42,943 nt of DNA, taken from Cohnella fermenti (GTDB lineage: Bacteria; Bacillota; Bacilli; Paenibacillales; Paenibacillaceae). The notes under the pieces are model-generated. The model saw only the letters and a program-made list of their open reading frames with translations. It was not told the origin of the DNA and ran no database searches. The stretch spans positions 1 to 42,943 of the forward strand of contig NZ_SSOB01000064.1 of assembly GCF_004801405.1 (NCBI RefSeq). The letters run 5' to 3'. The position numbers and the translations under genes were made by a program. This document shows positions 7,605 through 15,883 of the stretch, piece after piece (within the stretch, counting starts at the first letter, position 1; every line of letters begins with the position of its first letter).

Positions 7605-7802
7605 GGAGGTTTGGGGGGTTTGGGAGGTTTGGGAGGTTTGGGAGGTTTGGGAGGTTTGGGAGGTTTGGGAGGTTTGGGAGGTTTGAGAGGCTTGAGAAGT
7701 TTGCGAGGTTTGCGAGGTTTGCGAGGTTTGCGAGGTTTGCGAGGTTTGCGAGGTTTGCGAGGTTTGCGAGGTTTGCGAGGTTTGCGAGGTTTGCGAGGTT
7801 TG
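7605..7802 (+). repeat. 9-bp minisatellite, 22 units
   Basis: Uninterrupted 9-bp units: nine GGAGGTTTG-type units (7605-7685, one with GGGGGTTTG), two transitional units (AGAGGCTTG, AGAAGTTTG), then eleven identical CGAGGTTTG units (7704-7802). Degenerate units flank both ends. It would encode GLGGLGG/RGLRGLR in one frame, but no start signal supports translation. The G-rich strand could form unusual structures. Confidence 0.95.
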
Positions 7803-8006
7803 AAGGGTTCGACGATTTCGGGAGTCTAGGAAGTTTCGACGGTTTCGAATGGGGCGTTACGTCACGGCTCGGCCTATGACTTTAAAGGGGCAGTGGCGGT
7901 TCTCAATCGGCAATAATCGCCCATCCCCGGCCGCAGCCTGCGGGAAAGGCGATTATTCCCCTGCACATATCCGGGTTGTGAGTCCCAATCGGGCCTCTGC
8001 TCCCCC

Positions 8007-8087
8007 GCTAATTCGGCCAATCCCGCCAACCCGGCTAGTCTAGCCAATCCACTTAATCCAGCTAATCCGGCTAATCCGGCTAATCCG
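8007..8087 (+). repeat. Second 9-bp minisatellite, 9 units
   Basis: Nine in-register 9-bp units related to GCTAATCCG, the last three identical (8061-8087). It lies just past the topB stop on the opposite strand. The unit differs in sequence from the minisatellite at 7605-7802 but has the same period. Confidence 0.85.
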
Positions 8088-8141
8088 CTAACCCGACTTC
8101 CCCGGCTGTACCGACGAATCCGGCACCCCTGGCAAAGCCCG

Positions 8142-10313
8142 CTATTCCTCCTGCCGCTTCAGCGCGGCGAGCAGCTTCTCCGCGAGCGGGTTCGTCGGCT
8201 CCGGAGCGTCGCTGTACTTCTCGATCAGGGCGCGCTGCTCCTGCTTGCCGGCGCGGCCGCGCGGCTTGTCGCCCACCATCTCGACCACGTTGCACGGGCG
8301 GCACTGGAAGTACTTGCCCGCCTTGCCGTCGCGAATCTCCATCTTCTTGTGGCATTGCGGGCAGCGATGGTTCGTCAACGCCGGCTCCGCCGAGCGGCGA
8401 TACTCGCATTCGCGGTCGGAGCAGACGTAGGAGCGCCCCCGCTTGGTTTTCACTTCCTTAAGCGGCTTGCCGCATTCCGGGCAACGGTAGGAGGTCAGGT
8501 TGTGCGGCTTGTATTCGCGCGTCTCCCGCTTGATCTCCTCGACCCACCGGCGCGCGCGCTCCCGGATGCCGGTCATGAACGCGTCCGGATTGCCGCTCCC
8601 CTTCGCAATCCGTTCGAGCTCGGCCTCCCACTTCGCGGTCATGTCGGGACTGCGAAGCTCGTCCACGACGAGCTCGTACAGTTGGCTCCCCTTGCCGGTC
8701 GGAGAGAGGCGATTCTGTCTCCGTTCGATCGTATCGGTGGAGAGAAGCTTCTCGATGATGTCCGCGCGGGTCGCCGGCGTGCCGAGCCCGTGCTTCTCCA
8801 TCTTGGCCAGCAATCCCGCTTCGGTATAGCGTCCGGGCGGCTGCGTCTTCAGCTCCTTCGAGCGGCATGCCTTAAGCGGAAGCGACGAACCGAAGCTGAG
8901 CGGCGGAAGCTGCTGTGCGCCTTGCCGCGCTTCGGACCGCTCCGCATTCTCCTCGTCTTCTCCGTCGTCCTCCCAATCGTCTCCCGCGAAGCCGGCCGAT
9001 CCGGAGGCGTACACTTCTCTCCAGCCGGCATCCTTCTCGATCCGGCCCTTCGCGTAGAATCGATCTCCTCCGACCGCCAGCACGACCGATGTCTCGTCAT
9101 AGCGATACGGCGGATAGAAAATCGCGATAAAACGGCGGACGATCAGATCGTACAGCTTCCGCTCGTCGGGCGAGAGCGCCGACAGATTGACGTACTGCTC
9201 GGTCGGGATGATCGCGTGGTGGTCGCTTACCTTCGAGTCGTCGACGAAGCGCTTCGACGTCGGCAGCGCCCCGCGCAGCAGCCTGCGGACGAGCGTTGCG
9301 TAAGGGCCGACCGCGATGCTGTCCAGACGAGCCTTCAGCGTCGGCACGATATCGCCGGAGATATACCGGGAATCGGTGCGCGGATACGTGACCAGCTTAT
9401 GCTGCTCGTACAGCTTCTGCAGGACGTTCGACGTCGTCTTCGCCGAGAAGCCGAGCCGCTTGTTCGCGTCCCGCTGCAGCTCGGTCAGGTCGTACGCTTG
9501 CGGGAACGGCTCGCTTCGCTCCGAGGTGCTCAGCTTCTCGACCTTGGCCGAGCCGCCGCGGCCGGCCCGATCCGCAATCGCCTTGGCCCGGTCCTCTTCC
9601 CAGATCCGGCCGTCGTGTCCGTCCTTCTCGCGCCACTGCGCCAAGAAGGTGCCGAAGTCGGCCGTCACCGTCCAGTAAGGCTTCGACTCGAACTCGCGGA
9701 TATCCCTCTCCCGATCGATCAGGGTCGCCAGCGTCGGTGTCTGCACACGCCCGGCCGCGAGCTGCGCGTCGTACTTCGTCGTCAACGCGCGCGTCACGTT
9801 CAGCCCGATGAGCCAATCCGCTTCCGCGCGGCACACCGCCGATCGGTACAGCGGGTCGTATTGGCGGCCCGGCTTCAGATTCCGGAAGCCTTCGCGAATC
9901 GCCTGATCGGTCTGCGAGGAGATCCACAGCCGCTTAAACGGCTTGCGCCAGCCGACCTGCTCCATGATCCAGCGCGCGACAAGCTCTCCTTCCCGGCCCG
10001 CGTCCGTCGCGATAATGAGCTCGCCCAGGTCGGAGCGCTTGCACAATTCGTTCACGGCGCGGAACTGGCCCGCCGTCTCCTTCATCACCTTCCGCTTCAT
10101 CCGCTCCGGAAGGATCGGCAGCTCCTCGAGGTTCCACGTCCGATACTTCGGATCGTAATCCTCCGGCTCCGACAGCGTAACGAGATGGCCGAGCGCCCAC
10201 GTCACCACGTAGTTCGGCCCCTCCATATAGCTTCGGCTCGTCTGCCCGCAGCCGAGCACCCTCGCAATCTCCTTGGCAACGCTCGGCTTCTCCGCCAGAA
10301 CAAGCGACTTCAT
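8142..10313 (-). CDS. topB: DNA topoisomerase III (type IA)
   Basis: 723 residues from the ATG at 10311-10313 (MKSLVLAEKPSVAKEIARVL), preceded by GAGGAGGGG; a longer frame adds 12 residues without family support. It has the TOPRIM domain with the acidic metal motif ATDAGREGE (102-110), and the strand-cleaving tyrosine Y310 in LVTYPRTDS. The C-terminus carries two zinc-ribbon-like segments (CPECGK...CSDREC and CPQCHK...CRPC). The enzyme relaxes negative supercoils and unlinks DNA by single-strand passage. The stop is followed by minisatellite DNA, and trmB lies 32 bases upstream. Confidence 0.96.
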   Translation of the reverse strand: MKSLVLAEKPSVAKEIARVLGCGQTSRSYMEGPNYVVTWALGHLVTLSEPEDYDPKYRTWNLEELPILPERMKRKVMKETAGQFRAVNELCKRSDLGELIIATDAGREGELVARWIMEQVGWRKPFKRLWISSQTDQAIREGFRNLKPGRQYDPLYRSAVCRAEADWLIGLNVTRALTTKYDAQLAAGRVQTPTLATLIDRERDIREFESKPYWTVTADFGTFLAQWREKDGHDGRIWEEDRAKAIADRAGRGGSAKVEKLSTSERSEPFPQAYDLTELQRDANKRLGFSAKTTSNVLQKLYEQHKLVTYPRTDSRYISGDIVPTLKARLDSIAVGPYATLVRRLLRGALPTSKRFVDDSKVSDHHAIIPTEQYVNLSALSPDERKLYDLIVRRFIAIFYPPYRYDETSVVLAVGGDRFYAKGRIEKDAGWREVYASGSAGFAGDDWEDDGEDEENAERSEARQGAQQLPPLSFGSSLPLKACRSKELKTQPPGRYTEAGLLAKMEKHGLGTPATRADIIEKLLSTDTIERRQNRLSPTGKGSQLYELVVDELRSPDMTAKWEAELERIAKGSGNPDAFMTGIRERARRWVEEIKRETREYKPHNLTSYRCPECGKPLKEVKTKRGRSYVCSDRECEYRRSAEPALTNHRCPQCHKKMEIRDGKAGKYFQCRPCNVVEMVGDKPRGRAGKQEQRALIEKYSDAPEPTNPLAEKLLAALKRQEE

Positions 10314-10345
10314 CCCCGCGTCCCCTCCTCTCCCCGAATCCCGAA

Positions 10346-11158
10346 TCAAGTCTCCGAAAGCTCTCCTGCAGCCTTTTCGCCCGATGTCCCTTCCTCGTTC
10401 GCCCCGCCTGCGTCGGCGTTCTCCTCTTCCGCGGCGCGCCGCTGCGCACGCTTCATCTCCTCGGCCACGCGGGCGCGGTGCGTCTCGACCGCCGCGCTGC
10501 CGACGACCGCTTCCAGACGATAGATCGGCATCCCCTGGCCGGAGAACTTCGTCTCGTATTCGGTCAGAACAAGATCCTCGCGGAGGCCGTTCCGGTGAAG
10601 ATCCAGCGAGATATTCTTCATCTGAAGTTGCGAATCCGAGAAGCTGTTAAGCGAGAATTCGAACAGGCTCAGCGAGTCGGTCTTGAAGTGAATCTCCCCC
10701 TTCTCGTTAAGCGCCTTCTTGTACATGTCGAGGAAGCGATGATACGTCAGCCGACGCTTCGCATGCTTCGACTTCGGCCACGGATCGCTGAAGTTGAGAT
10801 AAATTCGCTCAAGCTCGCCCGGCTCGAACATCTCCTCCAGATGCTCGACATTGCCTCGAACGAGGAAGAGGTTCGGCACTTCTTCGGAGTTTTTCTCCTC
10901 CTTCCATAGAGTACGCGCCTTCCGGCTGCCGATCCGCAGCAGTTCGTCGAACATGTCCATTCCAAGATAATTGATAGCCGGGTTGTTCGCGCTCATCCTG
11001 CTGATGAACTGCCCCTTGCCCATGCCGAGCTCGATATGAATCGGATGATCGTTGCCGAACAGCTCCCGCCACTTGCCCTTCCACAGCTTCGGCTCCAGCA
11101 CGACCAGATCCGTCTGGCTCTCCAAGCTAACCTTGTTCTTCTTGCCCCGCAACCGCAT
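10346..11158 (-). CDS. trmB: tRNA (guanine-N7)-methyltransferase
   Basis: 270 residues from the second ATG (11156-11158). The AAGGGG site is 8 bases from it but only 2 from the ATG at 11164, and the protein then begins MRLRGKK like other TrmB. Family marks are HIELGMGKGQFI (SAM binding), YLNFSDPWPK, HAKRRLTYHRFL, HFKTD and LTEYETKFS. It makes m7G46 in tRNA using S-adenosylmethionine. It is about 55 residues longer than B. subtilis TrmB because of a charged C-terminal tail (EEMKRAQRRAAEEENAD... to the end) of unknown role. topB follows after 32 bases, probably in the same transcript. Confidence 0.95.
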   Translation of the reverse strand: MRLRGKKNKVSLESQTDLVVLEPKLWKGKWRELFGNDHPIHIELGMGKGQFISRMSANNPAINYLGMDMFDELLRIGSRKARTLWKEEKNSEEVPNLFLVRGNVEHLEEMFEPGELERIYLNFSDPWPKSKHAKRRLTYHRFLDMYKKALNEKGEIHFKTDSLSLFEFSLNSFSDSQLQMKNISLDLHRNGLREDLVLTEYETKFSGQGMPIYRLEAVVGSAAVETHRARVAEEMKRAQRRAAEEENADAGGANEEGTSGEKAAGELSET

Positions 11159-11211
11159 CGCCATTGCCCCTTCCGTACATTTAAACCGACAACTTATTGT
11201 GCCGAATCTCT

Positions 11212-11266
11212 TCGCAAAAGTAAAGAGAAGCCGCCGGCCGCTCCCGAAGGAGACAACCGACGGCTT
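11212..11266 (-). terminator. Terminator after the small gene at 11291
   Basis: On the minus strand AAGCCGTCGG (11257-11266) pairs with CCGGCGGCTT (11228-11237) with one mismatch, enclosing a TCTCC-TTCG-GGAG mini-hairpin, and is followed by a T-rich tail (CTCTTTACTTTTG). It separates the small gene from trmB. Confidence 0.7.
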
Positions 11267-11290
11267 GTCGGAGCATATGGGGACAGGACC

Positions 11291-11440
11291 TTAGTTGAGC
11301 GGACGGGGTTCTTCGATATGGTACTGCGCGTCCAAGGCGTCCTGCAGCTTGCGCTTCGCCGACACCTCGACGGTATGGTTGCTGTGGAACTTGATGCCCG
11401 CGAGCGCCATCGCTTCCTTGATGGTCAGCTCGATCTTCAT
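11291..11440 (-). CDS. Small hypothetical protein, 49 residues
   Basis: From the ATG at 11438-11440, AGGAG lies 8 bases upstream; starts up to 16 codons earlier are possible. The protein is MKIELTIKEAMALAGIKFHS followed by about 29 residues. It looks like a compact helix-strand protein with no cysteine and no membrane segment. I do not recognise it. It has its own promoter and terminator, so it is probably a real monocistronic gene. Confidence 0.7.
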   Translation of the reverse strand: MKIELTIKEAMALAGIKFHSNHTVEVSAKRKLQDALDAQYHIEEPRPLN

Positions 11441-11796
11441 CGTATCGTCTCCTTGAGGGATCTTCACCGAGTTCATCATGATCCTCACCTCTCGCTTCCT
11501 CTTGATTAAATGGTTGTGGGAACGAATTCCCGGGAATTGGCGACTGGAAAAAAATTCAGCGGCGTATATAGGTTCATGTCAGCTATGTTTGTTGATTTGG
11601 CGCACTTTTAATATAACAGTTCATGTTAGGTTTTGCAAGATGTAAGCGCTATTTTCCGCGCCTCCCCAGCCAAAAACATCTTTATCGGAAACCGCCCGGG
11701 CACCAAAAAGCTTTTATCGGGACAGGTCTCTCGTTCTCGCCAATGGCGGTTTTTTTCGGTACAATACGGTTAGGGTATGCACAGCAAGGAGCGGTT
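11441..11796. other. Intergenic region between divergent genes
   Basis: AT-rich and without a convincing gene. It contains the minus promoter at 11610-11638, a perfect 14-bp palindrome AATTCCCGGGAATT (11525-11538), and two direct copies of TTCATGTYAG (near 11573 and 11621) that could be operator half-sites. TACAAT at about 11760 may be the -10 of the mnmL gene, without a clear -35. Confidence 0.5.
11610..11638 (-). promoter_or_regulatory. Promoter of the 49-residue protein gene
   Basis: On the minus strand TTGCAA (11633-11638), 17 bases, TATATT (11610-11615). It implies a leader of about 160 bases before the ATG at 11440. Confidence 0.55.
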
Positions 11797-12774
11797 ATGA
11801 AGACAATGGAGACCACGTCCGCATTCACGGCCCTCGAGCCCCGCGTCTGGAGCGACAACAAGCGGTTCCGCACGTGGAATCACGAGATGCGCGAGCAGTT
11901 CGGCACGAAGGTGATGAAGGTTATGCTCGACGCCGGCTTCACCTGCCCCAATCGGGACGGGACGATAGCCGCCGGAGGTTGCACGTTCTGCAGCGCCCGC
12001 GGCTCGGGCGACTTCGCCGGCAGCCGTCGCGACGACCTGATCGCGCAATTCAACCAGATTCGCGACCGCCAGCACAAGAAGTGGCCGAATGCGAAGTACA
12101 TCGGCTACTTCCAGGCCTATACGAATACATACGCCCCGCTGGCGAAGCTGCGAGAGTACTACGAGACGATTCTAGCCCGGCCGGGCGTTGTCGGCCTGTC
12201 GATCGCAACCCGGCCGGACTGCCTGCCGGACGATGTTGTCGAGTACCTGGCCGAGCTTAACGAACGAACGTACCTGTGGCTCGAGATGGGCTTGCAGACG
12301 GTTCACGAGTCGACCTCGAAGCTGATCAACCGCGCCCACGATACCGCCTGCTTCGAGGACGCGGTCGCCCGGCTGCGCGCCCGTGGCATCCGCGTCTGCG
12401 CCCACATCATCTACGGCCTCCCCGGCGAGGATCGGGAGATGATGCTGGAGACGGGCCGCCGGGTCGCCCGGATGGACGTGCAGGGGATCAAGATCCACCT
12501 GCTTCATCTCATGCGCAAGACGCCGATGGTCCGCCAATGGAAGGAAGGACTGCTGCGCTTCCTCGAGCGGGACGAATACATCGGTCTCGTCGCCGATACG
12601 CTGGAGCTGCTGCCGCCGGAGATGATCGTTCACCGGCTGACGGGAGATGCGCCGCGCGATCTGCTCATCGGCCCGATGTGGAGTCTCGACAAGTGGCCGG
12701 TGCTGAACGGGATCGACGCCGAGCTGATCCGCCGCGGCACGTGGCAGGGCAAATTGTACCGGAAGGAGAGATAA
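11797..12774 (+). CDS. mnmL: Radical SAM protein, YtqA/MnmL type
   Basis: 325 residues from the ATG at 11797, preceded by AAGGAG at 5 bases; an upstream frame of 58 codons has no such support. Cluster cysteines are C50, C62 and C65 (TCPNRDGTIAAGGCTFC), the pattern of the YtqA family. Other conserved parts are KYIGYFQAYTNTYAP, GLSIATRPDCLP, LWLEMGLQT and HIIYGLPGE. B. subtilis YtqA has been linked to mnm5s2U34 formation in tRNA and renamed MnmL, acting with YtqB (MnmM). The two genes are adjacent here with one base between them, which supports the assignment. Confidence 0.9.
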   Translation: MKTMETTSAFTALEPRVWSDNKRFRTWNHEMREQFGTKVMKVMLDAGFTCPNRDGTIAAGGCTFCSARGSGDFAGSRRDDLIAQFNQIRDRQHKKWPNAKYIGYFQAYTNTYAPLAKLREYYETILARPGVVGLSIATRPDCLPDDVVEYLAELNERTYLWLEMGLQTVHESTSKLINRAHDTACFEDAVARLRARGIRVCAHIIYGLPGEDREMMLETGRRVARMDVQGIKIHLLHLMRKTPMVRQWKEGLLRFLERDEYIGLVADTLELLPPEMIVHRLTGDAPRDLLIGPMWSLDKWPVLNGIDAELIRRGTWQGKLYRKER

Positions 12775-12775
12775 G

Positions 12776-13435
12776 ATGGGCTTCCTCTCGGTATTGACGA
12801 TGGCGCAGCGATGGGCAAGCGAGCATGCGCCGCCGGGTTCGGTCGTCGTCGACGCGACGGCGGGCGGCGGCGTGGACACGCTGTTCCTCGCCCGGACGGT
12901 CGGCCCCCGCGGCCGGGTATACGCGTTCGACGTGCAGCGGGAGGCGCTCGAGGCGACGCGCTCGAGGCTGCGGGAAGCGGCGGCAGGCGGCAGCGGGAAT
13001 GCCGCAGGCGGCGGGCAGCAAGACGGCCGGAAGGCGGAATTCCGCAGCAAGCCGCGCCGCCCGAGCCTGGCTCCGGTGGAGCTGCTGCACGCCGGGCACG
13101 AGCGGATGGCCGAGTTGGTTGCCCCCGAGCATAGGGGAACGGTTCGGGCCGTCATGTTCAACCTCGGCTACTTCCCCGCCGCCGGCGATGAGGGGCGCAA
13201 GCTGATTACGCAGACGGAGACGACGCTGGCCGCGCTCGAGGCGGCGCTCGGGCTGCTCGCTCCCGGCGGGATAACGACGATCGTCGTCTATCCCGGCCAC
13301 GAGGGCGGCGGCGAGGAAGCAGCGGCCGTGGAGGCGTGGAGCGCGTCGCTGCCGGGCGATGTCGCCCAGGCTGCCCTCTACCGCTTCCTGCAGAAGCCGA
13401 GCGCGCCGTATCTGATCGCCGTCCGCAAGAGATAA
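12776..13435 (+). CDS. mnmM: SAM-dependent tRNA methyltransferase, YtqB/MnmM type
   Basis: 219 residues. The SAM-binding motif is VVVDATAGGGVDT (23-35), followed by VYAFDVQ and by VRAVMFNLGYFPAAGDE, the NLGY..GD signature of the YtqB family. The C-terminal part has GGITTIVVYPGHEGG. The family methylates the 5-aminomethyl group of U34 in tRNA to give mnm5s2U. Between the second strand and LAPVELLHAGHE there is a Gly/Ala/Gln-rich insert of about 30 residues not usual for the family. It starts one base after the mnmL stop with AAGGAGAG as ribosome binding site, so the two are tightly coupled. Confidence 0.9.
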   Translation: MGFLSVLTMAQRWASEHAPPGSVVVDATAGGGVDTLFLARTVGPRGRVYAFDVQREALEATRSRLREAAAGGSGNAAGGGQQDGRKAEFRSKPRRPSLAPVELLHAGHERMAELVAPEHRGTVRAVMFNLGYFPAAGDEGRKLITQTETTLAALEAALGLLAPGGITTIVVYPGHEGGGEEAAAVEAWSASLPGDVAQAALYRFLQKPSAPYLIAVRKR

Positions 13436-13468
13436 GCAGAAGAGATATAACGAAGGAGTGGAACAACC

Positions 13469-13873
13469 ATGGCTGTACGCAAAATCGAGCATGTCGGCAT
13501 CCATTCGGGCAATCTGGAGACGTCCATCGAATTCTACACGAAGGTGATCGGACTCGAGCACCTGGAGACGATCACTCACACGAACGGGATCATCCGGCTC
13601 GCGTTCCTGTCGTTCCCCGGCTCGCGGGCTACCGAGATCGAGCTGATCGAGGGGTATGACGGCGACGTTCACCCCGAAGGCCTCGTTCATCACGTCGCCT
13701 TCGCCGTCGACGATATCGAGGAGGAATACGAACGGCTCGCCGGACTCGGCGTTGCCGCGCTGGACTCCGAGATTACCCGCCTGCCGAACGGAAGCCGCTA
13801 CTTCTTTTTCCACGGTCCCGACGGAGAATCGATCGAATTTTTCCAATCCACCCGAGGAGGACAAACACAATGA
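13469..13873 (+). CDS. VOC-family (glyoxalase/dioxygenase-fold) protein
   Basis: 134 residues with two beta-alpha-beta-beta-beta modules. It starts MAVRKIEHVGIHSGNLETSI and the second half begins VHHVAFAVDDI. Metal-ligand candidates are H8, E56 in ATEIELIE, H69 or H70, and E119 in DGESIEFFQ, the arrangement of glyoxalase I-like enzymes. The substrate is unknown; lactoylglutathione-like or bacillithiol adducts are possible. Its last four bases overlap the manA start (ATGA), so the two are translationally coupled. Confidence 0.88.
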   Translation: MAVRKIEHVGIHSGNLETSIEFYTKVIGLEHLETITHTNGIIRLAFLSFPGSRATEIELIEGYDGDVHPEGLVHHVAFAVDDIEEEYERLAGLGVAALDSEITRLPNGSRYFFFHGPDGESIEFFQSTRGGQTQ

Positions 13874-14850
13874 CAATCAAACCTTATCCGCTTCACTTCA
13901 AGCCGGAGTTCAAAGAGAGAGTGTGGGGAGGCCGCGCGCTCGAGCAGTTCGGGTACGACGTTCCGGAAGGCCATATCGGCGAGGGCTGGGTGATCGCCGA
14001 CCATGAGAACGGCGTCTCCCACGTGCTGAACGGCGAACTCGCCGGCCAAGGCCTGGACGAGATCCGCGAGAAGCTCGGCGCCGAATGGTTCGGCTCCGCC
14101 GGCAGCCGTTCCGGCAACGGGCGCTTCCCGCTGCTGATCAAGCTGCTCGATTGCAACGACGACCTGTCCGTTCAGGTTCACCCGACCGACACGTACGAGC
14201 GGTTGCCGAAGGGCGAGCTCGGCAAGACCGAGATGTGGTACGTGCTGGACGCGAAGCCGGGCGCCAAAATCATCTACGGCCTGCAGCCGGGCGTGACGCG
14301 CGACTCGTTCGCCGCCGCGATCGCGGACAACCGCATCATGGACACGCTGCAGGAGGTGCCCGTGCAGGCGGGCGATACGTTCTACATCCCGGCGGGCACC
14401 GTGCATGCGCTGTGCGCGGGCGTGCTCGTCGCGGAGATTCAGCAGAACTCCGATACGACCTATCGCCTGTACGACTACGATCGTCCGGGGCTGGACGGCA
14501 AGCCGCGCGAGCTTCACGTCGAAGACTCGCTGAACGTTACCGCCTACGAGGGCGCCGGGGCAACCCGCATGAAGACGGACGGAGCGAAGCCGAACGAATG
14601 GCTGACGCTGGCCGAGTCCCCGTACTTCGTCACCGCCAAGGGAGTCGTCAGCGGCTCCTGGAGCCAAGAGACGTCGCCCGCCAGCTTCGACATTCTGATC
14701 GTGGCGGAAGGCGCAGGGGCCATCGGCTGGGGCTCGGAGTCGATCGCGGCGAAGGCGGGCGACTGCTTCCTGCTGCCGGCGACGCTCGGCGCTTATTCGC
14801 TGGACGGCAGCTTCACCGTGCTTCGCAGCCGGGTTCCGGCAGACAACTGA
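13870..14850 (+). CDS. manA: Mannose-6-phosphate isomerase, type I (class I)
   Basis: 326 residues, the length of the short Bacillus-type enzymes. Zinc ligands are visible in VQVHPTDTY (Q102, H104), KTEMWYVLD (E121) and GTVHALCAG. It also has the VWGGRALE N-terminal signature and QQNSDTTYRLYDYDR. It interconverts mannose-6-phosphate and fructose-6-phosphate, feeding GDP-mannose synthesis or mannose use. It overlaps the VOC gene by four bases and sits in the mnmL-mnmM-VOC-manA run. No mannose PTS is nearby, so an anabolic role is likely. Confidence 0.94.
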   Translation: MTIKPYPLHFKPEFKERVWGGRALEQFGYDVPEGHIGEGWVIADHENGVSHVLNGELAGQGLDEIREKLGAEWFGSAGSRSGNGRFPLLIKLLDCNDDLSVQVHPTDTYERLPKGELGKTEMWYVLDAKPGAKIIYGLQPGVTRDSFAAAIADNRIMDTLQEVPVQAGDTFYIPAGTVHALCAGVLVAEIQQNSDTTYRLYDYDRPGLDGKPRELHVEDSLNVTAYEGAGATRMKTDGAKPNEWLTLAESPYFVTAKGVVSGSWSQETSPASFDILIVAEGAGAIGWGSESIAAKAGDCFLLPATLGAYSLDGSFTVLRSRVPADN

Positions 14851-14914
14851 CAACTAACCAACCAACACCGAACCAACTGACAACTATCAAGCCAATGGGA
14901 GAGGAAGTCGAGCG

Positions 14915-15385
14915 ATGCTGCGTCAAACGTTGATCCTAACCGGACTGGGACTTGCCATGTGGGCGGTCTCCCTGCTGTTCTTCCTGCTGTTCGGAGACTG
15001 GCTGCTCGTCAGCACCGAGGACGCCGGGTTCGGGGCTTCCTTATTCCTGCTCGAAGCGTTGACCGTGCTTGTGCTGATCGGCATCTCGCTCGTCGTGCGT
15101 CTGCGCTTGTTCCGCCAGCCCGGTTCGGCAACCCGGCTCGGCTATCTCAGCACGGCGATCGGCCTGCTGCTGAACACGTTCGTGCTCTGGAACCGCGACA
15201 GCGTGTTCAGCAAGTTCGACGCAGGGCAGCATCAGGCGTTCTCCGTCTGGATGACGCTCGCCTATGCGTTCTTCTTGATTGTGCCGGCGATCACGGACCG
15301 GCTCATCCGGTCGAAGCCGGAGCCGGCTGTGTCCGCCGAAGCCGCACTCGAAGGCTACGACGAAGCCGCCGAGCCGGCGGAATGA
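14915..15385 (+). CDS. Four-helix membrane protein (DUF5367-like)
   Basis: 156 residues with four hydrophobic segments (about 5-28, 42-63, 74-91, 108-128) and an acidic C-terminal tail after RSKPEP. The pattern with LLFGDWLL and LLLNTFVLWN resembles DUF5367 membrane proteins, from memory. No function is known. GAGAGGAAG lies upstream of the ATG. It follows manA by 64 bases and is closed by a strong terminator, so it is probably the last gene of that operon. Confidence 0.8.
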   Translation: MLRQTLILTGLGLAMWAVSLLFFLLFGDWLLVSTEDAGFGASLFLLEALTVLVLIGISLVVRLRLFRQPGSATRLGYLSTAIGLLLNTFVLWNRDSVFSKFDAGQHQAFSVWMTLAYAFFLIVPAITDRLIRSKPEPAVSAEAALEGYDEAAEPAE

Positions 15386-15432
15386 GGCTGCGCAGCAGGG
15401 CGAGGCGAGGCAAGGCCAGGCGCGTTCGCGGC

Positions 15433-15464
15433 AAGCCGTCAGGGGAATCCCCTGGCGGCTTTTT
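15433..15464 (+). terminator. Intrinsic terminator of the mnmL-manA operon
   Basis: AAGCCG(T)CAGGGG pairs with CCCCTG(G)CGGCTT around a short loop (15433-15461) and is followed by TTTT. Confidence 0.88.
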
Positions 15465-15528
15465 AATATTCGCGTCGTCCGCTCCACCCGGCGCCGCTCG
15501 CATTATCCAATCGGCACCAACGCTGCAG

Positions 15529-15717
15529 ACGATTTTATGTGATTTTTAGCATTCGACGGCTCGGATTGCGGGTAGATCGCGGCATTTTATGCGATTTTTA
15601 GCATATATCCGGCACCTCGGCCCGGAATTTTCTCTATGTATGCTATTTTTCACATATAATCGTCCCAAACCCCCGTTACCGAGCTGCGCGAATGTGAAAT
15701 TTCACATAAATTCCGGC
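15529..15717 (+). repeat. Dispersed 51-52 bp period element, copy B (4 modules)
   Basis: Module cores begin at 15538, 15590, 15641 and 15693 (offsets 52, 51, 52). The last core is a perfect TGTGAAATTTCACA. The element begins GATTTTATGTGATTTTTAGC and ends ATAAATTCCGGC, matching copies A and C. It lies between convergent genes. Confidence 0.85.
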
Positions 15718-15797
15718 AGCACCTTGTCTCCACCGACTACCTCGACTTCGACTTGATCCGCAGCCTCCCCCTGCCTCGTTTATCTTCCGATACTCCG

Positions 15798-15833
15798 AAC
15801 AATCCCCCTGCTGCGAGCGGCAAGGGGATTGTT
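15798..15833. terminator. Perfect 10-bp hairpin in the gap
   Basis: AACAATCCCC (15798-15807) and GGGGATTGTT (15824-15833) are exact complements around a 16-base loop. There is no strong T run on either side, so terminator function is uncertain. It lies between convergent genes. Confidence 0.45.
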
Positions 15834-15883
15834 TCGCGGCGATGCAACCCAGCGGGCCCGCGCGGGAGGCGGGAGTGAGTCGG

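Noticed and set aside
7374..7829. 151-codon frame with Gly-Leu-Gly and Arg-Gly-Leu repeats
   Set aside because: It runs through copy A and the 9-bp minisatellite, has no ribosome binding site, and the 52-bp step in the element would break any conserved frame.
8349..10523. 724-codon plus frame
   Set aside because: Antisense to topB, which has all catalytic motifs.
12172..13876. Minus frames of 329 and 403 codons
   Set aside because: Antisense to mnmL, mnmM and the VOC gene; no recognisable domains.
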